64,000 bases of DNA from Phialophora verrucosa (GCA_002099365.1 MSED01000015.1:2046001-2110000), one strand, 5' to 3'; positions 1 to 11,800 are shown, numbered from the stretch's first letter. Notes: generated by a model from the letters alone, not told the origin. Numbers and translations: made by a program.

Positions 1-2121
1 ACACGTACAGCCAGACGGTCGAGAAGGACAGCGGCACTAATCGATCGCCTGAGGACGTCCATGGCATTCGACCACCACAGCACTTGGAACACTGGCGCCC
101 GTGGTTTGGCTGGCGCCGGGCCGAAGCACGCTCGAGTTCTGGAGTCCGAAGCCCCTCCCCGATGGATGGGCTTCTGGCTTTCCCCACCAAGCGTCGATCG
201 CTGCTCGAGCTTTTGGCTACAAGGACTTGTACGATGCGACAGCGCTTGCTCTAACAGCTGTGGCAGCTGTCACTGCCTACGACGCTGCTGCGGTGGAACT
301 TCAAGGTGCAGTAACACAGTAGCTGGATGGTGGCCACGTTTTCTTTTCAGCGTGCCGCGATGCTATTCGAGGACAATGGTCGGCCTTCCTGACTGTCTTG
401 GCGCACATTCCAGCGAGGACTGCGAGCTTGAATATTGAATGCTGGAATCTTCTACAGCAGCCACACTGTTCCGGCATTGCAGCATTGGATCCGCGACGAC
501 GGAATCTACCAGTGAGTATCCTGCATACTCGTACAGCCCACACATGCAACAGGATCTCTGCCGTCGATCTGTCCGAGCTGTGGAATCTCAAAGATCGCTC
601 CACCTTCTCCCAAAACCCCACTACGAAGGTACGTACCGGGTACTCGTACTGCGTCTTCATGGCGATTCTGCGACCCAACACTCCTACCAAGCACCAATAA
701 GTCCTTTGTGGATCTCGTCGTGCCCCCAGTGGCATTGTTGGCAGCCCGTTCTCCCGACGTGCAGAAGACCATGCTGAACACTCACCAGTGAGATATCTCA
801 GCGGTAACGGTAGATCGCCGCAACCCTTAGTCCAGGCTCCTCCCAGACCCGCCGGAGGATTTGTTAGCTGTCGAGGGTCGAACCGCGCACTCCACTCAAC
901 GGCCCTTCCCATCCTCCATCGTTCAAGACTTGCCCCGTCTCAGCATGGCGGTATATACACCGCTATATCGCAACCCTCTTACCACCTTCCACCGCAGCAT
1001 TCGCTCCTGTCCACGTCGGCGAAATTCAGAGTTTTCCTTTCGTGTTCGCGATCTTCGCGATGCATGAACGGTCACAAAATATCAAGGTGGCTGGGAGAAG
1101 CAACTTGTTGACACCCTTGACAACCCCACGGATTAGGTCCGTCTCCCCCTCCAAGGGCTTCACCGCCGCGAAATCTTGGAAGCGCACAATGGAAAAAATT
1201 TCAACAATCTTCCAAATTTTCTTTTCCGATTTGCACATTTCGCGACGCGAGCGTATGTTGACATCTTTCCCCGTTTGGCGAACTGCATCCTGAGTTGCGG
1301 ATCAAGTTGCTACACCTGCGCGATGAGGGCGTTTCGCGGAAATTGCACCACAATGTCGGTGAGTGCGCCTTTCCCAGACAGCCGTGATGGTTCGCTGGAT
1401 GCAAGGGGCGAGGGCCTCGGGCGACCTCGTACTGTTGCGAGCTCGTGCTTGTCGAAGATTCCTGACACTTCCTTCGTCTCGACGCCGCAATTACTGCTTT
1501 GTTCATGTCTTGAACTACCTGTCCCTTCTCGGTCCAAGCTCGCGAAGAGCCTTGAGGCCAAGAGCCTACGTGAGCCAAACTTGATAAATGCAACTGGCAG
1601 GGCAGACATATCGATAGTGTTCGTGGTGATGGAGTACGCTTACATCTCCTTTTCCATGGACTGTACTTCCCCGGCCTTGTTTGCCAGCGTTTTCAGTGCG
1701 GTGAGTTCCTGCTGCCTATCTGGCGCGTCGAGTCCGCTGAGTCGACCAGATCTCTAACATCGCATCCCGCCGGATCGGCCACGGCGCCCTCAGGCAATGG
1801 GTTGGTAGATACGCGCTGAGGTGGTGCTCACGAGCCAAATTAAGATAGGATGCATGAGTAACCAAATATCTATGCTCAGACATTATACACTCTGAAGGCT
1901 GCGTCTATGAATGACACTCGTACTTTTTCCCATGGTGCCCTCACCGTGCTTTGTTCGTGGCTGCCTTGATGGGCGACCAGTGGCGCTGTTGTACAGTATC
2001 TACACAAATCTATGAGAAGCGAGACATTTGCGACGCAGAAGGCCAATGCTTCCAGAATATCCTTTCGCTTTGCTGGACGAGCTGACAGCAACGGGAAAAG
2101 ATGATATCTCCACAGTGTGCT
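1..2121. other. Intergenic or unresolved left edge
   Basis: I see no gene that I can support here. Several open frames exist on both strands (for example 301-912 minus and 1176-1757 plus), but none shows a recognisable domain, a convincing splice pattern or a codon bias like the confirmed genes. The frame at 65-322 plus (ending with a stop at 320-322) has an alanine-rich tail that looks mildly protein-like and could be the end of a gene lying to the left, but I cannot name it. The last part, up to 2121, is the 3' flank of PGS1. Confidence 0.4.
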
Positions 2122-3952
2122 TCACAGAGCTCCTCCAAGCGCTTCAACAAGCCAAAGTGCTAGTCTGACCTTCAAGCCGACTCTGCGGTCGACTCTTGCC
2201 AGAGTATCTTGCGTCGCGAGCGTGGCATCCGCCTCCAAATTCTCCACCTCACTCTTCAGCCGCTTCTTGAGTCCTTCGTCGCCAGTGAGGATCATGGCCC
2301 CAATCTCCAGGTCGAGACTATAGCTCCGTTTCGTGTAATTACTACTTCCAACCACAGTGACGCTCGGCCCACAGTCCTCGACGAGTTTTCCTTCCGCGTC
2401 CGCTTGCGGAGGTAACGTCACCCACAGGCCTTTAGCGTGGTATGTCATCCCGCCGGGTTCGCCGACTGTGCCCCTCCGCCATTCCTTCAGCTGTATCACA
2501 TCTCCTTTGCCTGCGGAGCTGACGGTGCGCAAGAAGCGCCGGGAGAGTAATGTGTATGCGGCGGGTAACATGCCACTCACACCGCGACTGCCATAGAAAC
2601 CGTTCGCCCAGGGTGATGCGGTGATGACTGTGCACGATTTATCGTAGTATGCCATTTTGCCTGGGGTGAGGACGTCGGGCGCTTCTGGAGCGGCGGCGAT
2701 GAGCAGGTTGCAGATGTCGGGGTCGATGTTGAAGTAGCCTGCTGTGAATGCCCAGGTGGACTTGTGCAGGCGTTCGTCCTCGGCGAGATTGGTCAACAGC
2801 TTGGTGATGGCGGGTTTCTCGGTGGAGGTATACTGCGCGAATTCGTAGTCGAGCAACGCAATGTTTCTGGGTTGGCCGAGGAGAATGTCGAATTGAGCTA
2901 GTGGATAGACGAACGTTTTCTGGTCGGTGAACTCAACGGGGAACATCTTTTGTCGGGCCTTTTTGTGGATGAGTGGCTCAAGGGTTTCTTTGGCGTAGGA
3001 TTTAAACCGTTTGGTGTGCCATAACGGATCCGGATAGCCTCTCTCATGGGGACTCAGGAGCTCGAAGCCGCCCGGACAGTCATCGGACGGGACGAGATGG
3101 TAGGAGAGATCGCAGACTGCGTCGTGGATGGCGGCGTAGAAGTCCGTGAGCTCTTTGGAGGAGAAGAGGTGGTAGCGATCAAGGCGGTTCGTGAAGTAGT
3201 CGTCGGATAAGTTGGCACTGCTGAAGTTAGCATCTCACGGAGTGCGATACAGAGACCGATCATACCCAGACAGCATGATCTCGTCATCGAAGCCATATAG
3301 CTTCATGTGTTGCAACCCCCACCCCTCGTTAATGCGCTTGGGCATGTATTTCTTCTTCCACCCATTCAAGTTGGGTGTGTGGAACATGGAAATCTTCACC
3401 CTGTCACCGAACTGTGTGATCAGAGGTGCCAGAAGAGTCCCGCATGACGGATCAGGATCTTCTCGAGTGCCCCGGAGCGCGTCTGTCAGGATAGAGAGCT
3501 CAAGATCTGGGTTGGCCTCGAGTGCCTCCCGCAGTGTGTCGATGAGTTCGTGTTCGGTCTTGCCAATATACAGCGTTGACAGGTATATCCGTCGTTTGGC
3601 CCCTCTTATTTTGGCCTGCAGCATCTTCTTAGCAAGGCCTCTCGCATCGCGGGTATAGAACTGGTCGAAGTACCTTCAAGGTTTCGTAGAAGGCCGTCGG
3701 GCCGTCCAGGATGTGTATATTGTCCGGATCAATCTCGAACCGGGGCGCAACGTGGTCGAGTTGCGACGCGACTCCCGCAAGAGGGTGTGCTGTGGGAGCG
3801 GCGCCGTTGCTGGCAGAAGCCGACGTGGAAGACGACGACGAGAATCGCCGTGTGACAATTCTTCTGGCCGCAGGTCGAGGAAAGAAAATCGTTGTCGTTC
3901 GGGTGCAGCTTCGGAGAACTCGCCCTCCAACCCCAACGCTCCGAGCAAACAT
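2122..3952 (-). CDS. PGS1: CDP-diacylglycerol--glycerol-3-phosphate 3-phosphatidyltransferase (PGS1)
   Basis: Makes phosphatidylglycerophosphate from CDP-diacylglycerol and glycerol-3-phosphate, the committed step to cardiolipin in the mitochondrial inner membrane. Three exons: 3952-3674, 3615-3266, 3220-2122; introns of 58 and 45 bp, the second with a GCTAAC branch site. The product is 575 aa. I chose ATG 3952 because what follows (MFARSVGVGG, then Arg/Ser-rich to about residue 45) is a good mitochondrial presequence; the frame is also open upstream. The phospholipase-D-type HKD motif is HMKLYGFDDEIMLSG near residue 196, and the second intron splits its end (LSG|SANLSDDYF). The second site, HAKGLW followed by GSSNYTKRS, lacks the canonical Asp spacing, as is usual in this family. 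Transcribed divergently from the ubiquitin protease. Identity is sure; the start is fairly sure. Confidence 0.93.
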
Positions 3953-4496
3953 TCCCTTTCCAGCGACAAGAAACTCCAAATGCTCACCCCTGGTTGATCT
4001 CGCACTTCTCCATAACCTGATATAGAGCAGGGAGTGCTGTTGAGGCTGCGAGGACAGTCGACGGGCGCCGCAGCCGGGCCACGTTGATGTCAACGCTTGG
4101 CATTCGTCGCCTCCAAGCCTCGGGAGAGTTCGTTGGCGCGTATCGCGGGGCGAAAGAGATTGAGATTGCTGAGCTGAGATTCCCGAAGTCGTCAATGGTC
4201 ATTCTCGTCGTAATCCCCTCCGGCAGAGGCACTGATGATATAACTCGCAGTCCGGTGACATTTCCGATTTCAGCCCGACGGTCGCCGCTGTCTTGACCAG
4301 GCACCCGGTATTAACTGAGATTCGTACTTGGTACATAGAGGGGGAGTCGGCCACCTGCCTAATTGGGCCCCCGCCTTTTCGCTTCGGCCTTCAATCGACG
4401 CGGTGGCGATCATGATATGAACAGAGAGACCCGGCGCCTGACAGTGTTTTTGCTCTAGTTGATCAAAGTGAGTGCCGGTGACAGTGCAGCGCCACG
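3953..4496. promoter_or_regulatory. Divergent intergenic region PGS1 / ubiquitin protease
   Basis: 544 bp separate the two divergent start codons, so both promoters must lie here. I see no TATA box or well-defined motif that I would name. Part of it would be coding if PGS1 started further upstream at an in-frame codon, since that frame is open to 4195. Confidence 0.5.
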
Positions 4497-7099
4497 ATGG
4501 AGGGCGGCGTTCGCAGGTTCCTCTCCAAGCGCGAGGGAAAGCGCAGCAGAGGCCGAGGGGAGCATCAACACCTGCCGCACCCTCTGAGCAGGAAGGTGTT
4601 CTCGACGGTGAGTTCTCTCTCCCTTGAAGTCGCGATGCCCGCACAAGCATGTCTCAGGATCGTGCCATTTAAGCCATGCGGAATATTCAACTTTTGTGCC
4701 TATCGATATGTACCCCCACCGGAGATCGGGCTACTACTTGTGTATCCGTCGCTTCTTCCCTTGGTTGCTATCCTGTCTAACTTATGCGCCCTTACAGTCC
4801 AGTCCGGAGCTTGTCCCTCGACCAGTCAATCCCAACTCGGCTCAAGACTTCTATGGCTTGTTCGACGCCCAAGTTCCGACCGCGACCTCGGCCGAGGAAC
4901 CAAAGGTGAGTACGCCTGCTTATCGTGGTGACCGTATCCTGCTCACTTGGAGACTTAGGTCCGAACCATACGAGACCGTCTGTTGAAGGACAAAGGAGTC
5001 CTCGTCCGGGACGCCCAGATCCTGTGGACATTGCGCTCTGTGTCCACAGGTGGAGATGTCGATTCCGCCTATGAACTCCTGCTGGCCATGTCAGACGCCT
5101 CGGAAGGAATCGTCAGGCCATATGACCCGTATACGAAGATGCTCGGTGCGCAAAACAGACAAGGCGTCACCTGCTTCCTGGACGCCACCCTCTTCTCCAT
5201 GTTCTCGCGCCTCGACAGCTTCGAAGCCATGCTCTACAATACCTTTGACGATTTGCCACGAAACAAACTTGCCTTCCTCCTGCGCCTGTGGGTCAACCTC
5301 TTGCGATCTGGGAGGCTAATCACGACCGACATCACGAAGGTTGTGCAAGACACTTTGGCGGAATGTGGTTGGATGGAGGCCAAGGAACTCCACCAGCAAG
5401 ACGCTTCCGAAGCCTTCACATTTATTACCGGCAAGCTTGAACTGCCTCTGTTGACCCTGAAGATGGATATCTACCATACAGGCAAGGAAGACACAGCTGA
5501 TGACCACAAGTTCATCAACGAGAGACTGCTGGAAGTCGCCATTCCGTCGGATCCCGCCGGCCAAAGAAAGGAAATAACGCTGGAAGAGTGTTTGGAAGAT
5601 TATTTCAACAACCGAATAGAGGTTCGACGATACCTCGAGCGACGGTCAACAATAAATTCAATGCGGAAAGCCAGCGCAATCCATGTCGAGACGATTGAGC
5701 TGGATGGCGACCAGTCTCCCATCACTCCGCTCTCGCCCTCTCCCAGCTATGCGTCCCCAATCAGACCCGCCATCGGCCGGACTCGTGCACCTAGCATTAT
5801 CCAGGAGCGTTACATACCTTCACGCAATGAAAGCGGGTATTCGTCGTTGGCTCCTATTGATTCGAACGAGTCGGTGGCTCGGTCGCGGGCCGGAAGTGTG
5901 CGGAAGGAGGTTATGATGCCAGCGTGGCAATTCTTCAGCTTGATCCGTACGTTGCCCCTGACCCTCGACGCGGCTTTAACTCACCCCCTGCAGCCTGGTA
6001 TACAGACAATGCTCCGACAAATGACGCACAAGTGGCGGCTCATTTCTCGACGAAACGCCCGATTCTCGGCCTGTGCCTGAAGCGATACTCATACACGCCG
6101 GAAGGCAGAGCGATTCGACTCGGCACCCAGATTGACATCCCTGTTGAAATTGCCGTACCTCACTTCATTCAGGACGATAAGATTGAGGAGACCAATGGGC
6201 TGAACAGCAACTTCAAACTCTCATTGCAGGCGGTTGTTTGTCATCGAGGCGAGTCAGTGGATTCTGGTCATTACGTTGCTCTCGTGCGCGGTACTGCCGC
6301 GCCAGGGTCTCCGAATCGTGAGTATTCTCATACAACTAAGGTTTGGATGAGATTCGACGACCTTGCGCCACACCGAATCACTGTCATCGACATCGAAACT
6401 GCGCTGAAAGAGGAGACGCCTTACCTGCTCTTCTATCAAATCGTCCCTATCGAGGGGGATCCGGGAAGCATAACATCTGGCGAGGATACCCTCGCTACCG
6501 TCCATGAGCGCAACGCTTCGGTCAGCGAAGTTTCCGACATATCAAATCTAACTGACAGTCACAGCATTTCTGGGCGCCCAAGCTTCGAGATCACAGTTCG
6601 AGACGAAACAAGAGGACGGTCTCCTACAGAAACAAGGAGAGCTAGTGTCCTCTCTTTCCAGGATCCGCCTCCGGTGCATACGAACGAAACTCCTGGCACA
6701 ACCTTGGCCGTTCCAAACAAGAGCGATGGCGATCAGTCAGGCACTCCACATCAAAAGTCACTGTCTCGGTCGCAGAGTAAAGCAAGTGAGAGTGGTAGCG
6801 GCTTGGGGAGAACCCTTTCAAAGTTGAGAAGAAAGAGCCGTGAAGTTTTGCCACTGCCGGCCGATATTCCTCCACAGGCTGAGGTACATATTAGAGAAGT
6901 CTCTGAGCGGACCGCACCGACTCCGCAAGCAGCACAGCACAGTGTGCCGCAGAATGGTGCTCAGACCACGTCAAAGCCGACCACCCTGCAGGTGCAATAT
7001 CAGCCAGCCAAGACGCACAAAAGGGAGAAAAGCCACGGTCGTGCATCGAGGAGCAAACATCGGGGCGAGAAGCCGGATCGGGAGTGCATTGTGATGTGA
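4497..7099 (+). CDS. Ubiquitin carboxyl-terminal hydrolase (USP, peptidase C19) with C-terminal CaaX box
   Basis: Deubiquitinating cysteine protease. Four exons: 4497-4607, 4798-4905, 4959-5946, 5994-7099; introns 190, 53 and 47 bp; 770 aa. The Cys box is GAQNRQGVTCFLDATLF with catalytic Cys near residue 145. The His box is GESVDSGHYVAL with His near residue 495, after the conserved KRPILGLCLKRYSY strand. The third intron joins FFSLI to PWYTDNAPTNDAQV, which restores a typical USP core. Residues about 540-770 are Ser/Pro-rich and probably disordered. The last 25 residues are strongly basic and end in Cys-Ile-Val-Met, which fits a farnesylation CaaX motif. The N-terminus is basic and low in complexity. 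The first exon (37 aa) and its start are the weakest part. No yeast Ubp orthologue is assigned. Confidence 0.9.
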
Positions 7100-7570
7100 C
7101 GGCGGATCAGGACCTTTTTACCGTTGTACGAGTGGTTGCATGGCGAGGTTCGCATTCGGCGACTTTCATCGGCGTTATTTGTGAGCCTTGGAGACATACG
7201 CGCTGCTCAGTTGCTGGCTTTTCGACCTCGCGGATCTTCTTGTTCTCCCCAACCTGTCAGCTGTTCGACCAGGGAACGAAGTTTTTGGGTGTACATGCCC
7301 CCTTCGGCACAGCATATTGACTGCTTCAGTCCAAGAGTACGTGCCGCAGGAACATACGGTTGGGCAGAACGAAATCACTTGAACACGTACAGAACCATTA
7401 CAATGAAGCACAATGATTACATGAGCGTCCACAAGGGATTGATGGAAATGTAGACACCGTCCAATTCAGCTGCGCTCATAAAACCAGCCTTCCCAGAGTT
7501 ATCGTTCCTTCTTTGCTCGTCAACTCTGGAAATGGCTGGCTCTTTCTCTCTGCTTGGAGCCTAATTCGAT
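7100..7570. other. Convergent intergenic region, USP / hydrolase
   Basis: 471 bp between the stop codons of two convergent genes. Presumably overlapping or abutting 3' UTRs. I see no further gene, RNA or repeat. Confidence 0.6.
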
Positions 7571-9544
7571 TTACTGCAAGTTCTGGATTAACCCGGCTTC
7601 GACCTGTGCCCAGAGGCCGAGGATCTTCGGGTCACCTGTATCCGCTGGTGTCAGTCCTGCTCTCAGCTAGTCAGAGGCAAGGTGCGACTCACCGAAAGGA
7701 ATAATTTGACTCGCAATGATGCCGCCGAGGCCCTACACAAGGACACATTAGCCACGTCACCTCACACCCCTTGTAGCTTTGTCACCGCGCGGGCTGACAA
7801 TCCTCGCATGACTCGAGGGACAGGAACATCGTGGCAAATAACATACCCTCTTCCGATCCGCCCACCAGAACAGATTCGGCAATCCCGCCCACCAGCCCGT
7901 GCCTTCACTGTGCACGGCCGAATCTCGCAGGTGCAGGAAGAAAGTCAACCCCCAGCCTTGTGGGATGTCATGTGGTTCCGGGTACAATTCGGGGAGGGCG
8001 TTGCTGTATTCGGGTTTGGGGGGTTTGATCGCTTGACGGCCGAAGTTGGGCATCTCGGGGATCTAGATGCGCGGTCACGACGTCGTCGTCAGCATCAACT
8101 GACAGCTCCAACATGTCCAGTCTCATCTGCTAACCTCGACGGGAAGAAGGAGGAGGAGGAGGAGGAGGAGGAGGAGGAGGAGGAGGAGGAGGAGGAGGAG
8201 GAGGAGGAGGAGGTGGAGGAGGAGGAGGAGGAGGAGGAGGAGGAGGAGGAGGAGGAGGAGGAGGAGGAGGAGGAGGAGGAGGAGGAGGAGGAGGAGGAGG
8301 AGGAGACAACAGCCAGATAGACAGACTTACCTGATTCGTAAACATCTCATCCACCGTCTCTTTCTTCAAGATGCGATTCCCACTCGGGGCGTGCACGCCA
8401 TCGTTCAACAGCGTCGCGATGATCTGGCAATACTGGTTCGGGCGGGCGAAACAGCCGGCCCCGCCGGCGTGGAACGTCCCGTCAATCTCCTCCTTCGTGC
8501 TGGCGTACAGGGGGCGGCGGTTCAAGTGGCCGTTGGTAGCCAGCGAGAGGGACCCGTCCGTCAGGGAGCGGGCGTTCATGTACGCCAACTTCTTCTTCAT
8601 CTCGTCCGTGGGGAACATGTTGATGTGCGTGATTCCGAGGGGCTTGAAGATGTGTTGCTGGAAGTAGTCGTTGAGTTTGAGGCCCGAGGCCCGCTCGATG
8701 AGGATGCCTGCCCAGTCGATGTTGATGCCGTATTCCCATACCTTGGTGGTTGGTCAGTAGGTCGGACGAGAGAGACCAGGCGAGATGAGACGGGAGGGGA
8801 GAAGATGAGAGACTAGACACCACGGGGAAACCAAGCACGTCAGTCACGTACCTCTCCTGGTTGATTGACAAGGGGCTGGGAGAGGTAGTCGTAATAGGAG
8901 CCCGAGAACTCGTCGATGCCGAGTGGACCGGCCCAGTCGTTGAGACGATCGTCGAAGAAGGCGTACCCGAAGCCGGCTGCGAGATGGGGGAACGGACAGG
9001 GTCAGTCATCAGAGCTCCCATACCGCGTAATTCACCGCAGCCACCTCCACCAGGGGTTGTCCCAGCCGGGGGGGAAGCCTCACTCACCCGTATGTGACAG
9101 GAGCATTCTCAACGTGATCCCCCGCTTCTTGGGGACCAACTTCTGAGTCGCCGGATCCCAGACTTGCACGGCTTTCAGTTCCTAGTCGCGGTCATTACGT
9201 GTCAGCGGGAGGGGAGAGCTCAGCCACAGGACGCATATGACACCTACCGGAGCCAGCTTCTCCACCAGGTCGACGTCGTCGAGGCTCAACTTCCCTTGCT
9301 CGACCAGCTGCATGGCCGCTATGCCGGTGATCATCTTGGTGCAGCTGGCGATCCAGAAGATGTGGTCCGTGGTGATGGCCTCGGCCTTACCCGCGCCCAC
9401 CTTCCCGGAGGCATGCTCGAAGATGATGTCCCCGGCCTTGTTGACGGCGGCGAACACCACGCCAGGAGCACCCGTGGGGTCCGAGGTGAGGGCGTCGATT
9501 TGGGACTTGAGGTTCGGCACCGCCGAGGCGGCGACTTTGGCCAT
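7571..9544 (-). CDS. Serine beta-lactamase-family hydrolase/esterase (class C / EstB / LovD-like)
   Basis: Seven exons on the minus strand: 9544-9248, 9181-9088, 8976-8852, 8741-8331, 8062-7847, 7732-7693, 7635-7571. All junctions keep frame and give 415 aa. The active-site SxxK motif is SCTK at about residues 67-70 (IFWIASCTKMITG). The tyrosine motif YxN is YGIN near residue 176 (VWEYGINIDWAG). The third motif, usually KTG, appears as HSEGTGWWAG near residue 360, with the His-x-Gly form seen in fungal esterases and acyltransferases of this fold. There is no signal peptide, so it is probably cytosolic. Fungal relatives act as esterases or as transesterases in polyketide clusters, but no cluster genes lie beside it and the substrate cannot be read from the sequence. 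The fourth intron (268 bp) carries a long GGA/TCC repeat. Convergent with the ubiquitin protease. Confidence 0.88.
8149..8305. repeat. (GGA)n/(TCC)n trinucleotide microsatellite inside an intron
   Basis: About 157 bp of GGA repeat on the plus strand, interrupted once by a T at 8214. It lies inside the 268-bp fourth intron (8063-8330) of the minus-strand hydrolase, so the transcript carries a pyrimidine (UCC)n run upstream of the 3' splice site. Long open frames of poly-Glu (plus) and poly-Pro (minus) across it are artefacts of the repeat. Confidence 0.95.
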
Positions 9545-10655
9545 TGTTGATTGGTAACTATAGAAGCTTAGGCGATTCCAACGAACAGTGTAATGGGATA
9601 CGATGCGATGGTGCAATGTCTCGTTTCGTCTCGCGAACTGACAATCGTGGTCCAGTCTCCTCTACTGAGAACTCAAACCCATGTTTTGTCGAAACAGAAA
9701 CCGAAACACATGTCCTTTTATATACGCGTTGCAGAGAGCGGGGCTGGAACCCAGATTCCACGCTTCGAGCATTGTGGTGCGTCGCTCTGCCCCTCGGTCA
9801 AAGCCCGGCTGCTCCGCTACGCCGGATGGACAAGCGAGGGATCGAACTGGAGGGGGTTTGGTGCGATTCTAGGGGAATACGAGGCCCATCGAACACGGCG
9901 GGTTTAGCCTGTGGAGCGTGATGAGGCCATCATTGGTACATTTGGCGTCAAGGGAGAGGGGAAGTTGGTGAAAGAGTTTTGGAAGCGGACCCGATCGAGC
10001 AGGATCCCCGCATCTGGCAACAAGAGGAGCTCGTATCGATCCTGTTCGGGATCCCCCCCTCCCCCTGACCGGGCGCTGGGAATCGAGCGCATGCTTGATA
10101 TCCGACTAGGGGAGAAGGTCAGTGTTGCGCTGCTGCGTGGTTGCAATGGCACACTCCGCTTGAGATTGAGTGCTCGTACACAAGGAGGTGGTGGAGGTAC
10201 ATAGCTACTGGCTTAGTCCTCTTCGGGAACACGGGGAAGTCAGCCTCGTCCGTCTCCATCTCCTCGTGCCAAAGGTAGGTACTGTACTCTACCCTACCTG
10301 TACGTCCAAGGGTCCAAGCCACACGGGCGAGCCGAATCATTCTGGTGTCTCGCGCATAAAAACAACAGAAGGATCCCTGTCCTCGGTATTTATACTGTGT
10401 TGATGGGGGTTGTGCCCCACTTCATTACACTATCTCATCAATCACTTCGCGAAGCAGGAATAGTCCTTCGCCATCGTGATCGCACCGACCAGCCATGGCA
10501 ATCTGTTCACAACAGAAGATGAGCAAGACGTGAGCAATACGGCGGCTTCAAGGGTTCCATGGAAAGGGCGGTTCGTAAGGAATGAGTTCCTTGAAGTGGC
10601 AAGCAAACGAGCGGGAGGATAATGTGCGCCAGGGATCACGCGGCCCATCATTCCG

Positions 10656-10936
10656 TCAATTAGTCAAATTCCAGAGTCTTTCCTGGAACCCCAATTCATC
10701 GTCGTCCAAGTCAATGAGGCTTCGAGGTGCGTTGTCAATAGCATCATTTCCAGCGAGCCTCGTCCAGTTGCGTTGAATTCGAAGTAACGTGTTTCTGAGC
10801 ATAAGAGCGTCGGCATCATGGCCGTCAGTAGTCCGCGCATAGTTTCCAATCTGTCATTCTAGTGGTTTGTCAGCGTGTCATCGAAATTTGCCGCCATTAC
10901 GGATACATTTTCCCTGAAATGGGCAATGTAGTACCC
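10656..10936 (-). CDS. 3' end of a cryptic or decayed multi-exon gene
   Basis: The exon 10850-10656 reads IGNYARTTDG ... RIQRNWTRLAGND ... SLIDLDDDELGF ... LWNLTN then stop: 64 residues of convincing protein-like, partly acidic sequence. Its 5' edge has a good acceptor (a GCTGAC branch site, then CAG). Upstream, a 30-nt segment 10936-10907 (GYYIAHFREN) fits in frame through a GTATCC donor, and a further GTGAGA...TAG intron of 45 bp would precede it. Still further upstream an open frame of 438 nt (11443-11006; contains YHRLARYLRPTFVP) shares the same frame but is broken by a TAA at about 11003. I cannot build an intact gene, so it is either a pseudogene or a spliced gene with an exon that I misplace. 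No family recognised. Confidence 0.3.
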
Positions 10937-11512
10937 CTACGGCATTGGCTTGTTGAACCTTTCCCTACTCTTGTATCTCACAGATGGGGGCATGTTTTTG
11001 AAGTCTTAGGGCAGTTCGAACAACGGGGCGTCATTGCTCAGGGTCAAAATTGCTGCTTTCGAATGGCGAGGAACAAAGGTGGGACGAAGGTATCTTGCCA
11101 GTCGATGATACTCGTCACCTTTCTTCGGGCGACACGAATATATTCCCGTCGTGAAGGTCTGGGTGCCGAAGCAAGGGTTGGCGCAGTCAAGGAGGCCTGG
11201 AACAATGTGTGGCGCTGTCGCAGAGGCCGCTTCCAGCATTTGAGATACCGATGCGGTGGAAAGATCGCTGACTGGTATAACAGGAAACGAAAAGGGTCGG
11301 CTAATGACCACGGTTGTTTCTCTGCCAGCGCGATTCCTAATCTGCGTCAAGGATGAAGGATGTATACCCTGCGACAAGCTTCCTTCTAACGGAGTATCAG
11401 TATGGTCAGTCCCGTGGCAGTCTCCGAAGGTGAAGGTGAGGATTCAATGTGGACGCGACGAGGCTGGCGGAGGGACCAATCTGACGTCATGGTTCAGCCT
11501 TGCACGCGTGTG

Positions 11513-11800
11513 ATGGAAAAGTCACTTTTCCTCCTGCTGTTGATTTGGGCGCTTTTCTCTATCGAAAACGCGACGAGACTCCGACTTGAGTCTAGTTCGA
11601 ATCCTGACCATAATGATCACTGGACCCTATGCCACCTTGCTCGAGGCTGTTCATGTCCTAGGCCAATCCTCATTCCCGGGCACTGCTCTTTATCGGGCCC
11701 ATCAGCAGAGGATGCCCCTGAAGACGAAGTGTTAAAGCTGCCCACCAGCAGAGGGATGATTGCGGCATCATCAGCACCTTCCTTTACCTACCCGGAGTGA
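11513..11800 (+). CDS. Candidate small secreted protein
   Basis: A 95-aa frame starting at ATG 11513 opens with MEKSLFLLLLIWALFS, a textbook-like signal peptide. The short mature part has four cysteines clustered as LCHLARGCSC ... GHC. The frame is also open upstream to an ATG at 11402, which would hide the signal sequence. There is no homology that I recognise and no splice sites, so this may be chance. The location among other small secreted or membrane proteins mildly favours a real gene. Confidence 0.3.
   Translation: MEKSLFLLLLIWALFSIENATRLRLESSSNPDHNDHWTLCHLARGCSCPRPILIPGHCSLSGPSAEDAPEDEVLKLPTSRGMIAASSAPSFTYPE

Noticed and set aside
301..912. 203-aa minus-strand frame near the left edge
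   Set aside because: No recognisable motif, Arg/Cys-rich random-looking sequence and no promoter or splice support.
7682..8618. Long open frames of poly-glutamate (plus) and poly-proline (minus)
   Set aside because: Both arise from the GGA/TCC repeat, which lies in an intron of the beta-lactamase-like gene.
9735..9860. tRNA-like sequences on the minus strand (T-loop-like TTCCAGC and TTCGATC)
   Set aside because: The acceptor and anticodon stems cannot be formed at the right spacing, T-stem pairing is poor and one T-loop has the wrong base at position 57. At best a decayed tRNA fragment.
11590..11625. T-loop-like AGTTCGAATCCT on the plus strand
   Set aside because: No matching T-stem or acceptor stem, and no D- and anticodon arms upstream.
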